A DNA stretch of 49,888 bases from an uncultured Ruminococcus sp. (lineage in GTDB: Bacteria > Bacillota > Clostridia > Oscillospirales > Ruminococcaceae): the NCBI GenBank assembly GCA_947345935.1, contig CAMZZN010000015.1:1-49888 (forward strand), given 5' to 3'. Position numbers and translations under genes: made by a program. Each line of letters opens with the position of its first letter. The first letter of the stretch is position 1. The notes beneath the pieces were generated by a model that was not told where the DNA came from, did not search any database, and saw only the letters and a program-made list of their open reading frames with translations. Shown in pieces: positions 1 to 8,487 of the stretch.

Positions 1-75
1 GGTGGGGACTACAGGGCTCGAACCTGTGACCCTCTGCTTGTAAGGCAGATGCTCTCCCAGCTGAGCTAAACCCCC
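1..75 (-). tRNA. tRNA-Val (anticodon UAC)
   Basis: Read on the minus strand this folds as a full cloverleaf: 7-bp acceptor stem GGGGGTT/AGTCCCC with two G-U pairs, D-arm GCTC...GAGC, anticodon stem CTGC/GCAG around the loop CTTACAA (anticodon TAC, reading GTA valine codons), and T-arm ACAGG TTCGAGC CCTGT. The discriminator is A and the encoded CC is present; the last A of CCA falls just outside the window. A consensus promoter lies upstream at 117-145. Confidence 0.95.
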
Positions 76-116
76 ACAATTTCATTCATCAAGGTTTCTC
101 CCCTGACGACTATTAT

Positions 117-145
117 ATTATATCACAGCTTTCTTGATTTGTCAA
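117..145 (-). promoter_or_regulatory. Sigma-70-type promoter of tRNA-Val
   Basis: On the minus strand a perfect -35 TTGACA (140-145) and a perfect -10 TATAAT (117-122) are separated by exactly 17 bp. The predicted start is near 110, about 35 nt before the mature tRNA 5' end. Confidence 0.8.
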
Positions 146-178
146 CCCTTTTTTTGAAATTTTTCAAAAAAATTTTTT

Positions 179-217
179 ATGCCGCTGAATCCACGTTTTA
201 TAGGGATTCAGCGGCAT
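179..217 (-). terminator. Terminator after the EF-G-like gene
   Basis: A perfect 14-bp stem (ATGCCGCTGAATCC with its complement) and an 11-nt loop lie just past the stop of the EF-G-like gene. On the minus strand a run of A then T residues follows, as in an intrinsic terminator. Confidence 0.7.
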
Positions 218-249
218 AATTTTCTACAAGTTATTTCCAGATAATAGTC

Positions 250-2331
250 TTATGCCTCTGAATTAACAGCAGAGATAACCTCTGCCAGAAGATTTGACGG
301 AAGCTGTTCATATCTGATGAAATTAAAAGTAAAGCTTCCCAGTCCTCGTGTTGTCTGACGGAGGTACATTGCAAAATCATGCATTTCACGTACAGGAACT
401 TCTGCCTGAATTGTTGTAACGCCGTGAGAAACAGGCTCCATTCCAAGTACCCTTCCTCTTCTTTTGTTGAGTTCGCCCATAATATCTCCGGTGTTCTCGT
501 CCGGAGCCGTTACCTTTAATTCACCGATGGGTTCAAGCATTACGGGATCAGCCTGACGGAGTCCCTCCTTATATGCAATGGAAGCGGCCGTTTTGAACGC
601 CATTTCTGAGGAATCGACCGGATGATATGATCCGTCCACAAGAATAGCTTTAAGACCAACAACAGGACATCCGGCAAGAACGCCTTTCTTTACAGATTCT
701 TCAAGACCTTTCTGAACGGCAGGGAAGTAATTCTTCGGAACTGCTCCGCCGAACACACGCTCTTCAAATACAAGCGTATCGCTTACACACGGTTCAAATT
801 CGATCCATACATGACCATACTGACCGTGACCGCCCGACTGCTTCTTATGTTTTCCCTCAACCTTTACTTTCTTTCGGATAGTCTCTTTATACGCAATCTT
901 CGGAACGGAAAGATTAACGTTTACGCCAAATTTTCCGCTAAGCTTAGCAGCAGCAACTTCAAGATGCTGCTCTCCGAGACCGCTGAGTATCTGTTCCTTT
1001 GTATTTTCATCCTGAATATACGTGAGCGTAGGATCTTCCTCTGTAAGACGCTGGATTCCGGCAGATACTTTCGCTTCCTCCCCCTGCGTTTTTGCCTTTA
1101 CCGCCATAGAATAGCAAGTATCCGGGAACTCCATAGGAGCAAATTCCACGATCCTTGAAACATCCGAAAGCGTATCGCCTGTATTTGCAGTAATTTTTGA
1201 AGCTACTACAATATCGCCGGCAGAAGCGCAATTTATCTCTGTCTGTTTTTTACCGCAGAGCGTATAAAGTTTGCCGATCTTTTCAGTATTTCCCGTTGCG
1301 GAATTCACAACGTCGCTGTTTGAAGAAAGCTTTCCGGACATAACACGTATCATTGACATTTTTCCTACAAACGGATCGGCAACCGTCTTGAAAACATATG
1401 CCGAAAGAGGAGCGTCAGCGTCGCATTTCACTTCTATAACGTCCTTTGCAGGAGTATACGCTTCCGCTGAATAAACTTCATCCGGCGCAGGGAGCAACAG
1501 TTCTATCTCTTTCAGAAGCATATCGATTCCGGAAAGGTCGGCAGCCGATGTGCATACAACAGGAGTGATGATTCCTTTGTTCATTCCGGCATGGATTCCG
1601 TCGATAAGTTCTTTCTGCGTAAACGGAATGCCCTCGAAGAACTTTTCCATAAGCTCATCCGATGTCTCGGCGACCGCCTCTGATACGGCAGCCACAAGAC
1701 CATCTATACGGTATTCCATTTTTTCGGATATCTCAGCGGTGGGCATTTCAGTCTCAACCGGATTACCCTTTCCGTCATATTTATATGCTTTCATTTCGAT
1801 AAGGTTTACATATTCTACGATCTGTCCGTTTCCGATAACAGGAACAACGACAGGGCATACGGTAGGACCGAAAACCGTCTTTAATTCCGTGAGGACATTA
1901 AAGAAATTAGCGTCCTTGTCGTCGATCTTTGTAACAACGAACATTTTGGACTTGCCTTGCTTTACAGCTTCGTCATACGCCTTTCTCGCACCGATCTTCA
2001 CACCCGATTTTGCAGAAACTGTAATCATAACGGTATCTGCCGCACGAATTCCCTCGATCATTTCGGCAGCGAAATCAAAAAGTCCCGGCGTATCAAGAAT
2101 ATTAACGAAGCAGTCATTATATTTAAAGGAAGCAAGAGATGTTCCGATCGAAATTTTTCTCCTGATTTCTTCCGGATCATAATCGCATACAGTAGTACCG
2201 TCAGCCGTCTTTCCGAGACGGTCTGAGGCTCCTGCTTTGTAGAGAACAGCCTCGGCAAGGGATGTTTTGCCCGAACCGTTATGTCCTGCAAAAGCAATAT
2301 TTCTTACTTTATTGGTGTTGCACTCTTTCAT
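250..2331 (-). CDS. Elongation factor G-like translational GTPase (EF-G paralogue)
   Basis: This 693-residue protein has the EF-G layout: N-terminal GTPase domain, domain II, and a C-terminal half with the EF-G domain IV/V signature (GQYGHVWIEFEP near residue 500). The P-loop is GHNGSGKTS (16-24), not the GHVDHGKTT form of canonical factors. Switch II reads DTPGLFDF (80-87), with Leu where canonical translational GTPases have the catalytic His. The base-recognition motif is TKID (134-137) instead of NKxD. These changes fit the EF-G2/EF-G-like subfamily, whose job is not settled, more than the housekeeping fusA product. The start is supported by a GAGGAG ribosome binding site. It stands alone between a promoter at 2444-2472 and a terminator. 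Confidence 0.85.
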   Translation of the reverse strand: MKECNTNKVRNIAFAGHNGSGKTSLAEAVLYKAGASDRLGKTADGTTVCDYDPEEIRRKISIGTSLASFKYNDCFVNILDTPGLFDFAAEMIEGIRAADTVMITVSAKSGVKIGARKAYDEAVKQGKSKMFVVTKIDDKDANFFNVLTELKTVFGPTVCPVVVPVIGNGQIVEYVNLIEMKAYKYDGKGNPVETEMPTAEISEKMEYRIDGLVAAVSEAVAETSDELMEKFFEGIPFTQKELIDGIHAGMNKGIITPVVCTSAADLSGIDMLLKEIELLLPAPDEVYSAEAYTPAKDVIEVKCDADAPLSAYVFKTVADPFVGKMSMIRVMSGKLSSNSDVVNSATGNTEKIGKLYTLCGKKQTEINCASAGDIVVASKITANTGDTLSDVSRIVEFAPMEFPDTCYSMAVKAKTQGEEAKVSAGIQRLTEEDPTLTYIQDENTKEQILSGLGEQHLEVAAAKLSGKFGVNVNLSVPKIAYKETIRKKVKVEGKHKKQSGGHGQYGHVWIEFEPCVSDTLVFEERVFGGAVPKNYFPAVQKGLEESVKKGVLAGCPVVGLKAILVDGSYHPVDSSEMAFKTAASIAYKEGLRQADPVMLEPIGELKVTAPDENTGDIMGELNKRRGRVLGMEPVSHGVTTIQAEVPVREMHDFAMYLRQTTRGLGSFTFNFIRYEQLPSNLLAEVISAVNSEA

Positions 2332-2360
2332 TTTAAGTTTCTCCTCAATTAATAGTTTTA

Positions 2361-2406
2361 GGCAACAGCGTACAAAGACGTCTGACGTGCTTTATGAGAT
2401 ATTGCC
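2361..2406. repeat. Short palindromic element, family 1, copy A
   Basis: A 46-bp imperfect inverted repeat beginning GGCAACA and ending ATATTGCC, with a central ACGTCTGACGT. It lies in the leader of the EF-G-like gene. Related copies are at 4187-4234, 36680-36741 and 48093-48136. Confidence 0.6.
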
Positions 2407-2443
2407 TTTACAGCGTCGGCAATTTATACCACTGTTCTCGATA

Positions 2444-2472
2444 ATTATAACGCTTTTTTAAACAAATTGCAA
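2444..2472 (-). promoter_or_regulatory. Promoter of the EF-G-like gene
   Basis: On the minus strand, -35 TTGCAA (2467-2472) and -10 TATAAT (2444-2449) are spaced by 17 bp. The transcript would carry about 110 nt of leader that includes palindromic element copy A. Confidence 0.6.
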
Positions 2473-2517
2473 TACTCAATCCAATATTTCTACATTTCTT
2501 ATTACTATAAAGATAGT

Positions 2518-4044
2518 TTATTGTGCATTTTTAACAATTTTTAATGTTGCTTTTCTGTCAAAAATCTTGATTCCACCAAGAACCGAGAACACAGTAAAAT
2601 ATCCTGCCCCCCATACAATAGTATATATCACCATTTCAGGAATGCTTTTTCCTTCCATTCCCGCAGCTCTCATAAGTATCTGAGCCGGACACATTGTCAT
2701 ATATGCATATATTATCGGTACGGCTATCATGCGCAGCGGTTCAAACTTCATCTTTGTTGTCCGTAAAAGTTTTATAAAACGTGAACAGTTTCCCAGAACA
2801 TTACTGGCATAGTATGAGGCAGCAATTCCGTAGAAGCCTATTCTCGGAACAAATATCAGTACAATTGTTATCCTCACTGCATATTCTGCCAGATAGTTCA
2901 GTGATGAAAACGCCTGAAGTCCCATTCCTTTTATCATCGCTTCAAGGACTATCTCCATATAAATAAACGGCACCACTGGAGCAATGACGGAGATCATTTT
3001 TCCGGCTGTTTCTCCTCCGCCAAGCAGTTCGCCGATCGGTCTGCCGAACCGCATCAGAACAGCGGCGGCAAAGATCGAAAACATCAGCGTCCAGCGGGTA
3101 AGACGTCCGGAAAAGCTCTTTATACGTTCTTTATTGCCGACAGCCGACGCTCTTGCCGTTTCGCTTACTATTATTCCCGACATGGAACAGAGTACCACTG
3201 AGGGAAAAAACAGCGTCGGAATGACAATAGCTTCAAAGATCCCGAAATTACTGAACGCCTGCGCCACCGAGTCGCCGTTCTGGCGCAGGCACATGGGAAT
3301 CAGAGCGTCATTTGCGCTGCTCAGGGTTGCAGTGAGAACGCCTCCGCCCATTATCGGAAAGGCAAATGCCGCATATTCCCGAAAGCTAAGCGTTCCACGA
3401 CCGCTGTAATGACTGTGATTTCCTGCAAAAGCAATAAGAAAAAAAATCAATGAAGAAAGATTTCCTGCAATAATACCTGCTATCATTATCTCACAAACAG
3501 TTCCCTCTGTCGGAGAAACAACGGCAAGCGTCGAGAAAATTATCACGGCAGATTTAACGGCAAATTCCAGAACGTCTCCTGCGGCAGTTATCGAGGATTT
3601 CCGACCTGCATTAAAATATCCCTTAAAACAAGAAGAAACAGCTCCCGAAACAAGTGCAACAGGCATAAATCGGATAGCCGCCGCCATATCCGCACCACTG
3701 AAAAAACGACTGCTGATAGGCTCGGCAAAGAAAAAAACAGCCGCAGAAACAGTCAGGCTAAGCATCATGCAAAGACGTATTCCATGGAAAAGAACACGAT
3801 TCGGATTTCCGCCGCTCCTTCCTAATTCACCCGAAATCATCCGACTCATACAAAGAAATGCATTTCCGTTCGATATTATGCCTGCAAGTCCGAGAAATGA
3901 TCCTGTCAGTGTAAGAATACCTATAGCCGACGCTCCGAGCTTTTTTGTTATGAATACATTCAGCAGAAGAGCTGCCGTATCAAGACACAGCTGCATCACC
4001 GTAAGCATAACCGTGTCACGTATAATTTTGCTTTTGAAAATCAT
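2518..4044 (-). CDS. MATE/SpoVB-like polysaccharide flippase family membrane protein
   Basis: The 508-residue product is almost entirely hydrophobic, with about a dozen to fourteen predicted transmembrane helices, and looks like the MurJ/SpoVB/oligosaccharide-flippase branch of the MOP superfamily. The N-terminal stretch TKKLGASAIGILTLTGSFLGLAG resembles SpoVB-type exporters that move lipid-linked sugars across the membrane. The ATG at 4044 is chosen over an upstream in-frame start because AGGAGG precedes it at good spacing and the gatD terminator hairpin lies just upstream. The substrate cannot be read from sequence. Its position next to gatD-murT fits a cell-envelope role, but that is inference. 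Confidence 0.75.
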   Translation of the reverse strand: MIFKSKIIRDTVMLTVMQLCLDTAALLLNVFITKKLGASAIGILTLTGSFLGLAGIISNGNAFLCMSRMISGELGRSGGNPNRVLFHGIRLCMMLSLTVSAAVFFFAEPISSRFFSGADMAAAIRFMPVALVSGAVSSCFKGYFNAGRKSSITAAGDVLEFAVKSAVIIFSTLAVVSPTEGTVCEIMIAGIIAGNLSSLIFFLIAFAGNHSHYSGRGTLSFREYAAFAFPIMGGGVLTATLSSANDALIPMCLRQNGDSVAQAFSNFGIFEAIVIPTLFFPSVVLCSMSGIIVSETARASAVGNKERIKSFSGRLTRWTLMFSIFAAAVLMRFGRPIGELLGGGETAGKMISVIAPVVPFIYMEIVLEAMIKGMGLQAFSSLNYLAEYAVRITIVLIFVPRIGFYGIAASYYASNVLGNCSRFIKLLRTTKMKFEPLRMIAVPIIYAYMTMCPAQILMRAAGMEGKSIPEMVIYTIVWGAGYFTVFSVLGGIKIFDRKATLKIVKNAQ

Positions 4045-4103
4045 GTCTTCCTCCTTGTCCTGATACTTAATTCTATGAGAAAGACTGATGTAAAATGACA
4101 AAA

Positions 4104-4138
4104 GAGCATATTTCCGTTGAATTATCAGAAATATGCTC
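4104..4138 (-). terminator. Terminator after gatD
   Basis: A perfect 11-bp stem (GAGCATATTTC with its complement) with a 13-nt loop, followed on the minus strand by TTTTG. It separates murT-gatD from the flippase gene. Confidence 0.65.
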
Positions 4139-4186
4139 CCGTATTATTATCTAAAAAGAACGTTGTTGTCGGCGTTATTTATTGAA

Positions 4187-4234
4187 GGCAACACCGTACA
4201 AAGCCGTCAGGCGTGCTTTGTGGGGTGTTGCTTT
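4187..4234. repeat. Short palindromic element, family 1, copy B (overlaps gatD stop)
   Basis: An imperfect inverted repeat, GGCAACACCGTACAAAG facing CTTTGTGGGGTGTTGC. The stop codon and last eight or so codons of gatD lie inside it, so the element contributes the C-terminal residues of that protein. Confidence 0.65.
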
Positions 4235-4968
4235 AGTAGCCTGTCAAGCATGACCTTTCGGCATTTCTCTTCCAGACTGTCGTCCAGCGGTTGAAGTTCG
4301 ACCGGAGAATCGGCGCTGCGGTTCAGGCAGTAAGATATCATGTAGTCTGATATTTCAGGATTTTTGGCAAGACACGGTCCATGCAGATACGTGGCAATAA
4401 CATTTTTTTCAAAATATCCCTCTGATTCGCTCTTTGAACAATTACCGTTTCCATAAAGAACTTTTCCAAACGGCGTTTTCACTCCGACAGTCTGTCCGCC
4501 ATGATTTTCAAATCCGACGATATCAACAGCTTTTCCGGTAATTTCTGTACGGATGACAATATTGCCTATACACCGTTTTTTCCTGCTTTCCGGCGCAATT
4601 GTATGATAGTCGAAAAGACCCAGTCCGGGAATATCGTTGCCGTCGGCGTCACGGTAAAACTTACCCATAAGCTGATATCCTCCGCAGATAAGAAACAAAA
4701 AAACGCCGTCCTTGTATGCTTTTTCAATCCCTGCCCTGCACCGGAGAAGATCGGCGGCAATGTGCTGCTGTTCGAGATCGGCTCCTCCGCCGATATAAAT
4801 AAGATCGTAGGACGAAAAATCCGGAATTTCAGAATCAACGGAATAACGATCCGTCTCACATCCGATTCCTCTCATTCTGCACCGGTATCCAAGAATTTCC
4901 ATATTGCCGCTGTCGCCGTAAAGATCAAGCATATCGGCGTACATATGAAGTATTTTTAACGTTTTCAC
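4207..4968 (-). CDS. gatD: Lipid II isoglutaminyl synthase, glutaminase subunit GatD
   Basis: This is a 253-residue CobQ-type class I glutamine amidotransferase. The nucleophile Cys95 sits in FLICGGYQL and the partner His196 in YLHGPCLAKNPE. GatD releases ammonia from glutamine for MurT, which amidates the D-Glu of the lipid II stem peptide to D-isoglutamine, a step needed for efficient transpeptidation in many Gram-positives. The start overlaps the murT stop by four bases, the usual translational coupling of this pair. The last residues (about QHPTKHA) are encoded by a palindromic element that overlaps the 3' end. Confidence 0.92.
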   Translation of the reverse strand: MKTLKILHMYADMLDLYGDSGNMEILGYRCRMRGIGCETDRYSVDSEIPDFSSYDLIYIGGGADLEQQHIAADLLRCRAGIEKAYKDGVFLFLICGGYQLMGKFYRDADGNDIPGLGLFDYHTIAPESRKKRCIGNIVIRTEITGKAVDIVGFENHGGQTVGVKTPFGKVLYGNGNCSKSESEGYFEKNVIATYLHGPCLAKNPEISDYMISYCLNRSADSPVELQPLDDSLEEKCRKVMLDRLLKQHPTKHA

Positions 4969-6305
4969 TGTGAGCTTCCTCCGTTTCCTGCAATAAATCT
5001 TTTCAGCGCAGCTCTTGTCGGCTGGACTGCCGTATAATTGGCGATGACAAACTTTTTACCGGGAGTTCCGGCAAGTTCCTCCACCGACTTATCAAGATCG
5101 GGACATACAACGATCCTTTCAGCAGGATAACCGGAATTTTTGATCCTTACCGCAATATCATACGCTCTTGTGCCGGATGTCACAACCCTGGTAACACGCT
5201 CGAAAACACTGAAATTAATATCCCATATCCACGAAACGTCAAGTCCGTCAGCTACATTGTCATTAAGAACGAAAAGAAGTTCCTTTTCGCCATCCATTTC
5301 ATTCATCACACGAAGCGTCATATTTGCTCCGACAGGGTTTTTGGCCAGATTCAGAGTAACATCACGATCACCGAGCATAAATTTCTCCATACGTCCATTA
5401 TTTACGGTATAGGTGGAAATAACGCTGTCTGTCACCTTTTGGTCTATGCTATAGAGCTTTGCAGCGGCGGCAACCGCCGTCATGTTATAAACATTATAGA
5501 TGCTGTTAAGCTTCGGGGAATATTCATGACCGTCAGCAGTAAATACAGGCTTTTCAAGATCAATATTTTCAGCAGTGATATACGGCTCGTAACTGCCGAA
5601 TCCACATTTTTTGCAGATAAATTTTCCGATATGCGAATACTGGTAGTATTCATAATCCAGCGCCTCTCCGCAGAAAGGACAGAAACGCCCCTCCGAAGCC
5701 TCAAACGCCTTTTCAGTAGCAAAAGCATAAGGCTTTGCATGGAAATATTTCACATTTTCGTTTGCCGGATTTGCCTTTCCCAGACGTGCTGTATTCGGAT
5801 CGTCGCCGTTAAGAACGAGATTTCCGCTGAAAGTTTTACAGAAACTGTTTATTTTCTGGATAAGCGTCTCCATTTCACCGTTTCTGTCAAGCTGATCCCG
5901 GAAGAAATTTAAAACCACCAAAGTATCAAGTTTAAGCTGCGAATACACTACCGGTACATGAGATTCGTCAGTTTCAAGTATCAGATAATCAGCTTTTACC
6001 CGTCCTTTCATATCGCAGTTGCGAAGCAGCAGGGAACATATTCCCGTATCGAGATTATTTCCCTCCCGGTTGGTGATTATTTTTTTGCCGCTTCTCTCAA
6101 AAAGCTGTGCAATACAGTTTGTAACAGAAGTCTTTCCGTTCGTTCCTGTAACTGCGATTATCGGGCAATCCACCTGAAACATGGAAACCGCCTTGTGCCC
6201 CGAAAGATACCACAGTACGATTCCGGGAAGATTTCCTGCATTACGCTTCATGAGATGAAGCAGTCTGACTATGATTTTTCCGATAATTATAAGTAGTCTT
6301 TTCAC
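4965..6305 (-). CDS. murT: Lipid II isoglutaminyl synthase, ligase subunit MurT
   Basis: The 446-residue protein has a short hydrophobic N-terminus, a Mur-ligase ATP site (TGTNGKTSVTN, about 53-63), a central domain, an inserted four-cysteine zinc ribbon (CPFCG ... CKKCG, about 210-235) and the C-terminal domain typical of MurT. It activates the D-Glu alpha-carboxylate of lipid II with ATP and uses ammonia from GatD. The start is GTG, with AAAGGAG six bases upstream. The four-base overlap with gatD and the shared terminator indicate a two-gene operon. Confidence 0.92.
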   Translation of the reverse strand: MKRLLIIIGKIIVRLLHLMKRNAGNLPGIVLWYLSGHKAVSMFQVDCPIIAVTGTNGKTSVTNCIAQLFERSGKKIITNREGNNLDTGICSLLLRNCDMKGRVKADYLILETDESHVPVVYSQLKLDTLVVLNFFRDQLDRNGEMETLIQKINSFCKTFSGNLVLNGDDPNTARLGKANPANENVKYFHAKPYAFATEKAFEASEGRFCPFCGEALDYEYYQYSHIGKFICKKCGFGSYEPYITAENIDLEKPVFTADGHEYSPKLNSIYNVYNMTAVAAAAKLYSIDQKVTDSVISTYTVNNGRMEKFMLGDRDVTLNLAKNPVGANMTLRVMNEMDGEKELLFVLNDNVADGLDVSWIWDINFSVFERVTRVVTSGTRAYDIAVRIKNSGYPAERIVVCPDLDKSVEELAGTPGKKFVIANYTAVQPTRAALKRFIAGNGGSSQ

Positions 6306-6412
6306 GATATTCTCCTTTTATAGACCGCTTCTTTGCGGTTTCTTTTCTACTATAATATCACATTTTCCGTAAAATTACAATAGATTACAGAAAAAGTCTG
6401 CACAAATCAATG

Positions 6413-6440
6413 AAAAAGAGCGGTTTACAGCCGCTCTTTT
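6413..6440 (-). terminator. Terminator of the V-type ATPase operon
   Basis: The stem AAAGAGCGG/CCGCTCTTT lies directly after the subunit D stop codon and ends in a short A/T tract on both strands. Confidence 0.7.
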
Positions 6441-6449
6441 CAGCATATT

Positions 6450-7100
6450 TCAATTGAAATTATGGTTCTGTTTAAGAACCATATCCTTGACTTTCATAAG
6501 AGATGTGGTGGTGCTCCTCTCGTTTTCCGAAAGCTTCATGGTAATATATTTTATCGTTTCCTCGTAATCGGGAATCATTATATGCTCGAGAGCGTTAACA
6601 CGCCGGCGTGTTTTTTCGATCTCATCCGCCATAAGCTGACAGGACTTTTCGATCTCCGCAAGACGCATCATCTTTGGAAAAACACTGCTCAGCGCCGCAA
6701 CGGCTCCGTCCAGATCAATCGAAGTAAATGCCGTACCGTAAGAATAGATACCGTTTTCATTGTCTATACGGTATTTCGGATTGAAAACAGGTATTATAAC
6801 GCTCATGACGTTTTTTTCCTCAACATCAAGCTCTATCTCCTGCTTTGGAAGCATCAGCGCCGTTTCCAGCGCCTCTCTCTGCATAACAGAACCGGCTACT
6901 GCCATATACCGGTTAGCTTCAGAAATCGCCGCCTCAACTTCGACCCTGAGCTGCCGGTTTTCCTTTATCATATTCATAAACTGCCGCATAAGTTCATCAC
7001 GCTTATCTTTGAGCAGCTTATGACCTCTCCTGGCAGATTCAAGTTTCTTTTTCAGCTTTGAAAGCTCCATTCTGGTGGGATTAACGTTTAATCTTGCCAA
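6450..7100 (-). CDS. atpD: V-type ATP synthase subunit D
   Basis: The 216-residue protein is the central-stalk subunit. It opens with the family signature VNPTRMELSKLKKKLESARRG and has long N- and C-terminal helices (a coiled coil in the holoenzyme) around a small globular middle. The start is TTG: the frame begins TTG GCA AGA directly after GAGGTGG, and the nearby ATG is in another frame and stops at once. It is the last gene of the operon, 10 nt after subunit B, and is followed by a terminator. Confidence 0.92.
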   Translation of the reverse strand: MARLNVNPTRMELSKLKKKLESARRGHKLLKDKRDELMRQFMNMIKENRQLRVEVEAAISEANRYMAVAGSVMQREALETALMLPKQEIELDVEEKNVMSVIIPVFNPKYRIDNENGIYSYGTAFTSIDLDGAVAALSSVFPKMMRLAEIEKSCQLMADEIEKTRRRVNALEHIMIPDYEETIKYITMKLSENERSTTTSLMKVKDMVLKQNHNFN

Positions 7101-7110
7101 TCATTCCACC

Positions 7111-8487
7111 TCAATCCTGATTATCGTAATATTTAACAAGATATTCTTCCCTGATACGTCTCAGTTCGCTCCTGGGCAGGAGTTTAAGCAGTTCCCAGCC
7201 GATTGAAAGTGTTTCCTCAATGCTTCTGTTATTGTCAAAGCCCTGCGAAACATACCGGCGTTCAAACTCGTCGGCAAATTTAGCATAAATAAGATCAGTC
7301 GGTGTAAGGGCTGCCTCACCCAGAACTACCATAAGCTCCTTGGCATCCTTTCCACGTGCATATGCGGAAAAAAGCTGATTCATAGTATCGGAATGATCTT
7401 TTCTTGTCTTTCCTTCTCCGATTCCTTTGTCTTTCAGACGTGAAAGCGACGGCAGAACGTCAACGGGCGGATTGATTCCTTTGCGATAAAGCTCACGTGA
7501 AAGAATTATCTGTCCTTCGGTAATATATCCAGTCAGATCGGGAATAGGATGAGTTTTATCATCTTCGGGCATGGTAAGAATCGGAATCATTGTGATGCTT
7601 CCGTCCTTACCGTCCTGACGTCCGGCACGCTCGTATATAGAAGCAAGATCGGTATACATATAACCGGGATATCCTCTTCGTCCGGGGACTTCCTTACGTG
7701 CGGCAGATACTTCACGGAGAGCGTCAGCATAGTTGGTGATGTCCGTAAGGATAACCAACACGTGCATTCCCTTTTCAAAAGCAAGATATTCTGCTGCCGT
7801 CAGGGCCATTTTGGGCGTCGCAAGACGTTCGATAGCCGAATCGTTCGCCAGATTTATGAAAAGAACAGTACGGTCAAGAGCTCCAGTGCTGCGGAAGCTC
7901 TGAACGAAATATTCCGACTCCTCAAAAGTGATTCCCATTGCCGCAAATACAACGGCAAACTGCTCATCCTTTCCGAGAACACGAGCCTGACGTGCTATCT
8001 GTGCCGCAAACTGGGCGTGCGGAAGTCCGCTTGCCGAGAAAATAGGAAGTTTCTGACCCCTTACAAGGGTGTTGAGTCCGTCAATAGCAGATACGCCTGT
8101 CTGAATAAACTCCTGCGGATATTTCCGGGCAACGGGGTTCATTGGCAGACCATTTACGTCCATACGCATTTCCGGAATAATCTCCGGACCGTCGTCGATA
8201 GGATGACCCATACCGTCGAAAACTCTTCCGAGCATATCCTCTGAAACGCCAAGCTCCATCTGATGACCGGAAAATACAACGCTGCTGTCTTTCAGATTTA
8301 TTCCGGCGGAATTCTCGAAAAGCTGAACAAGAGCATTACTTCCGTCTATCTCCAGAACACGGCATCGTCTCTTTTCACCGTTTGTCAGGCGGATCTCCGC
8401 CAGTTCGCCGTAGGAAACGTTTTCAACGTCCTTTACAAGAAGCAGAGGTCCTGCGGCTTCTTCAATAGTTCTGTATTCTCTGGGCAT
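7111..8487 (-). CDS. atpB: V-type ATP synthase subunit B
   Basis: The 458-residue protein is the non-catalytic nucleotide-site subunit of the V1 hexamer. It opens [18 protein letters not shown] and contains the family block [12 protein letters not shown], with [18 protein letters not shown] in place of a classical P-loop, as is normal for B subunits. Length matches the family (about 460). Its ATG overlaps the subunit A stop codon as TAATG, so translation is coupled. Confidence 0.95.
   Translation of the reverse strand: MPREYRTIEEAAGPLLLVKDVENVSYGELAEIRLTNGEKRRCRVLEIDGSNALVQLFENSAGINLKDSSVVFSGHQMELGVSEDMLGRVFDGMGHPIDDGPEIIPEMRMDVNGLPMNPVARKYPQEFIQTGVSAIDGLNTLVRGQKLPIFSASGLPHAQFAAQIARQARVLGKDEQFAVVFAAMGITFEESEYFVQSFRSTGALDRTVLFINLANDSAIERLATPKMALTAAEYLAFEKGMHVLVILTDITNYADALREVSAARKEVPGRRGYPGYMYTDLASIYERAGRQDGKDGSITMIPILTMPEDDKTHPIPDLTGYITEGQIILSRELYRKGINPPVDVLPSLSRLKDKGIGEGKTRKDHSDTMNQLFSAYARGKDAKELMVVLGEAALTPTDLIYAKFADEFERRYVSQGFDNNRSIEETLSIGWELLKLLPRSELRRIREEYLVKYYDNQD

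Noticed and set aside
1550-2182. A 210-codon plus-strand frame opposite the EF-G-like gene
   Set aside because: Ser/Ile-rich shadow of the real coding strand with no ribosome binding site or recognisable domain.
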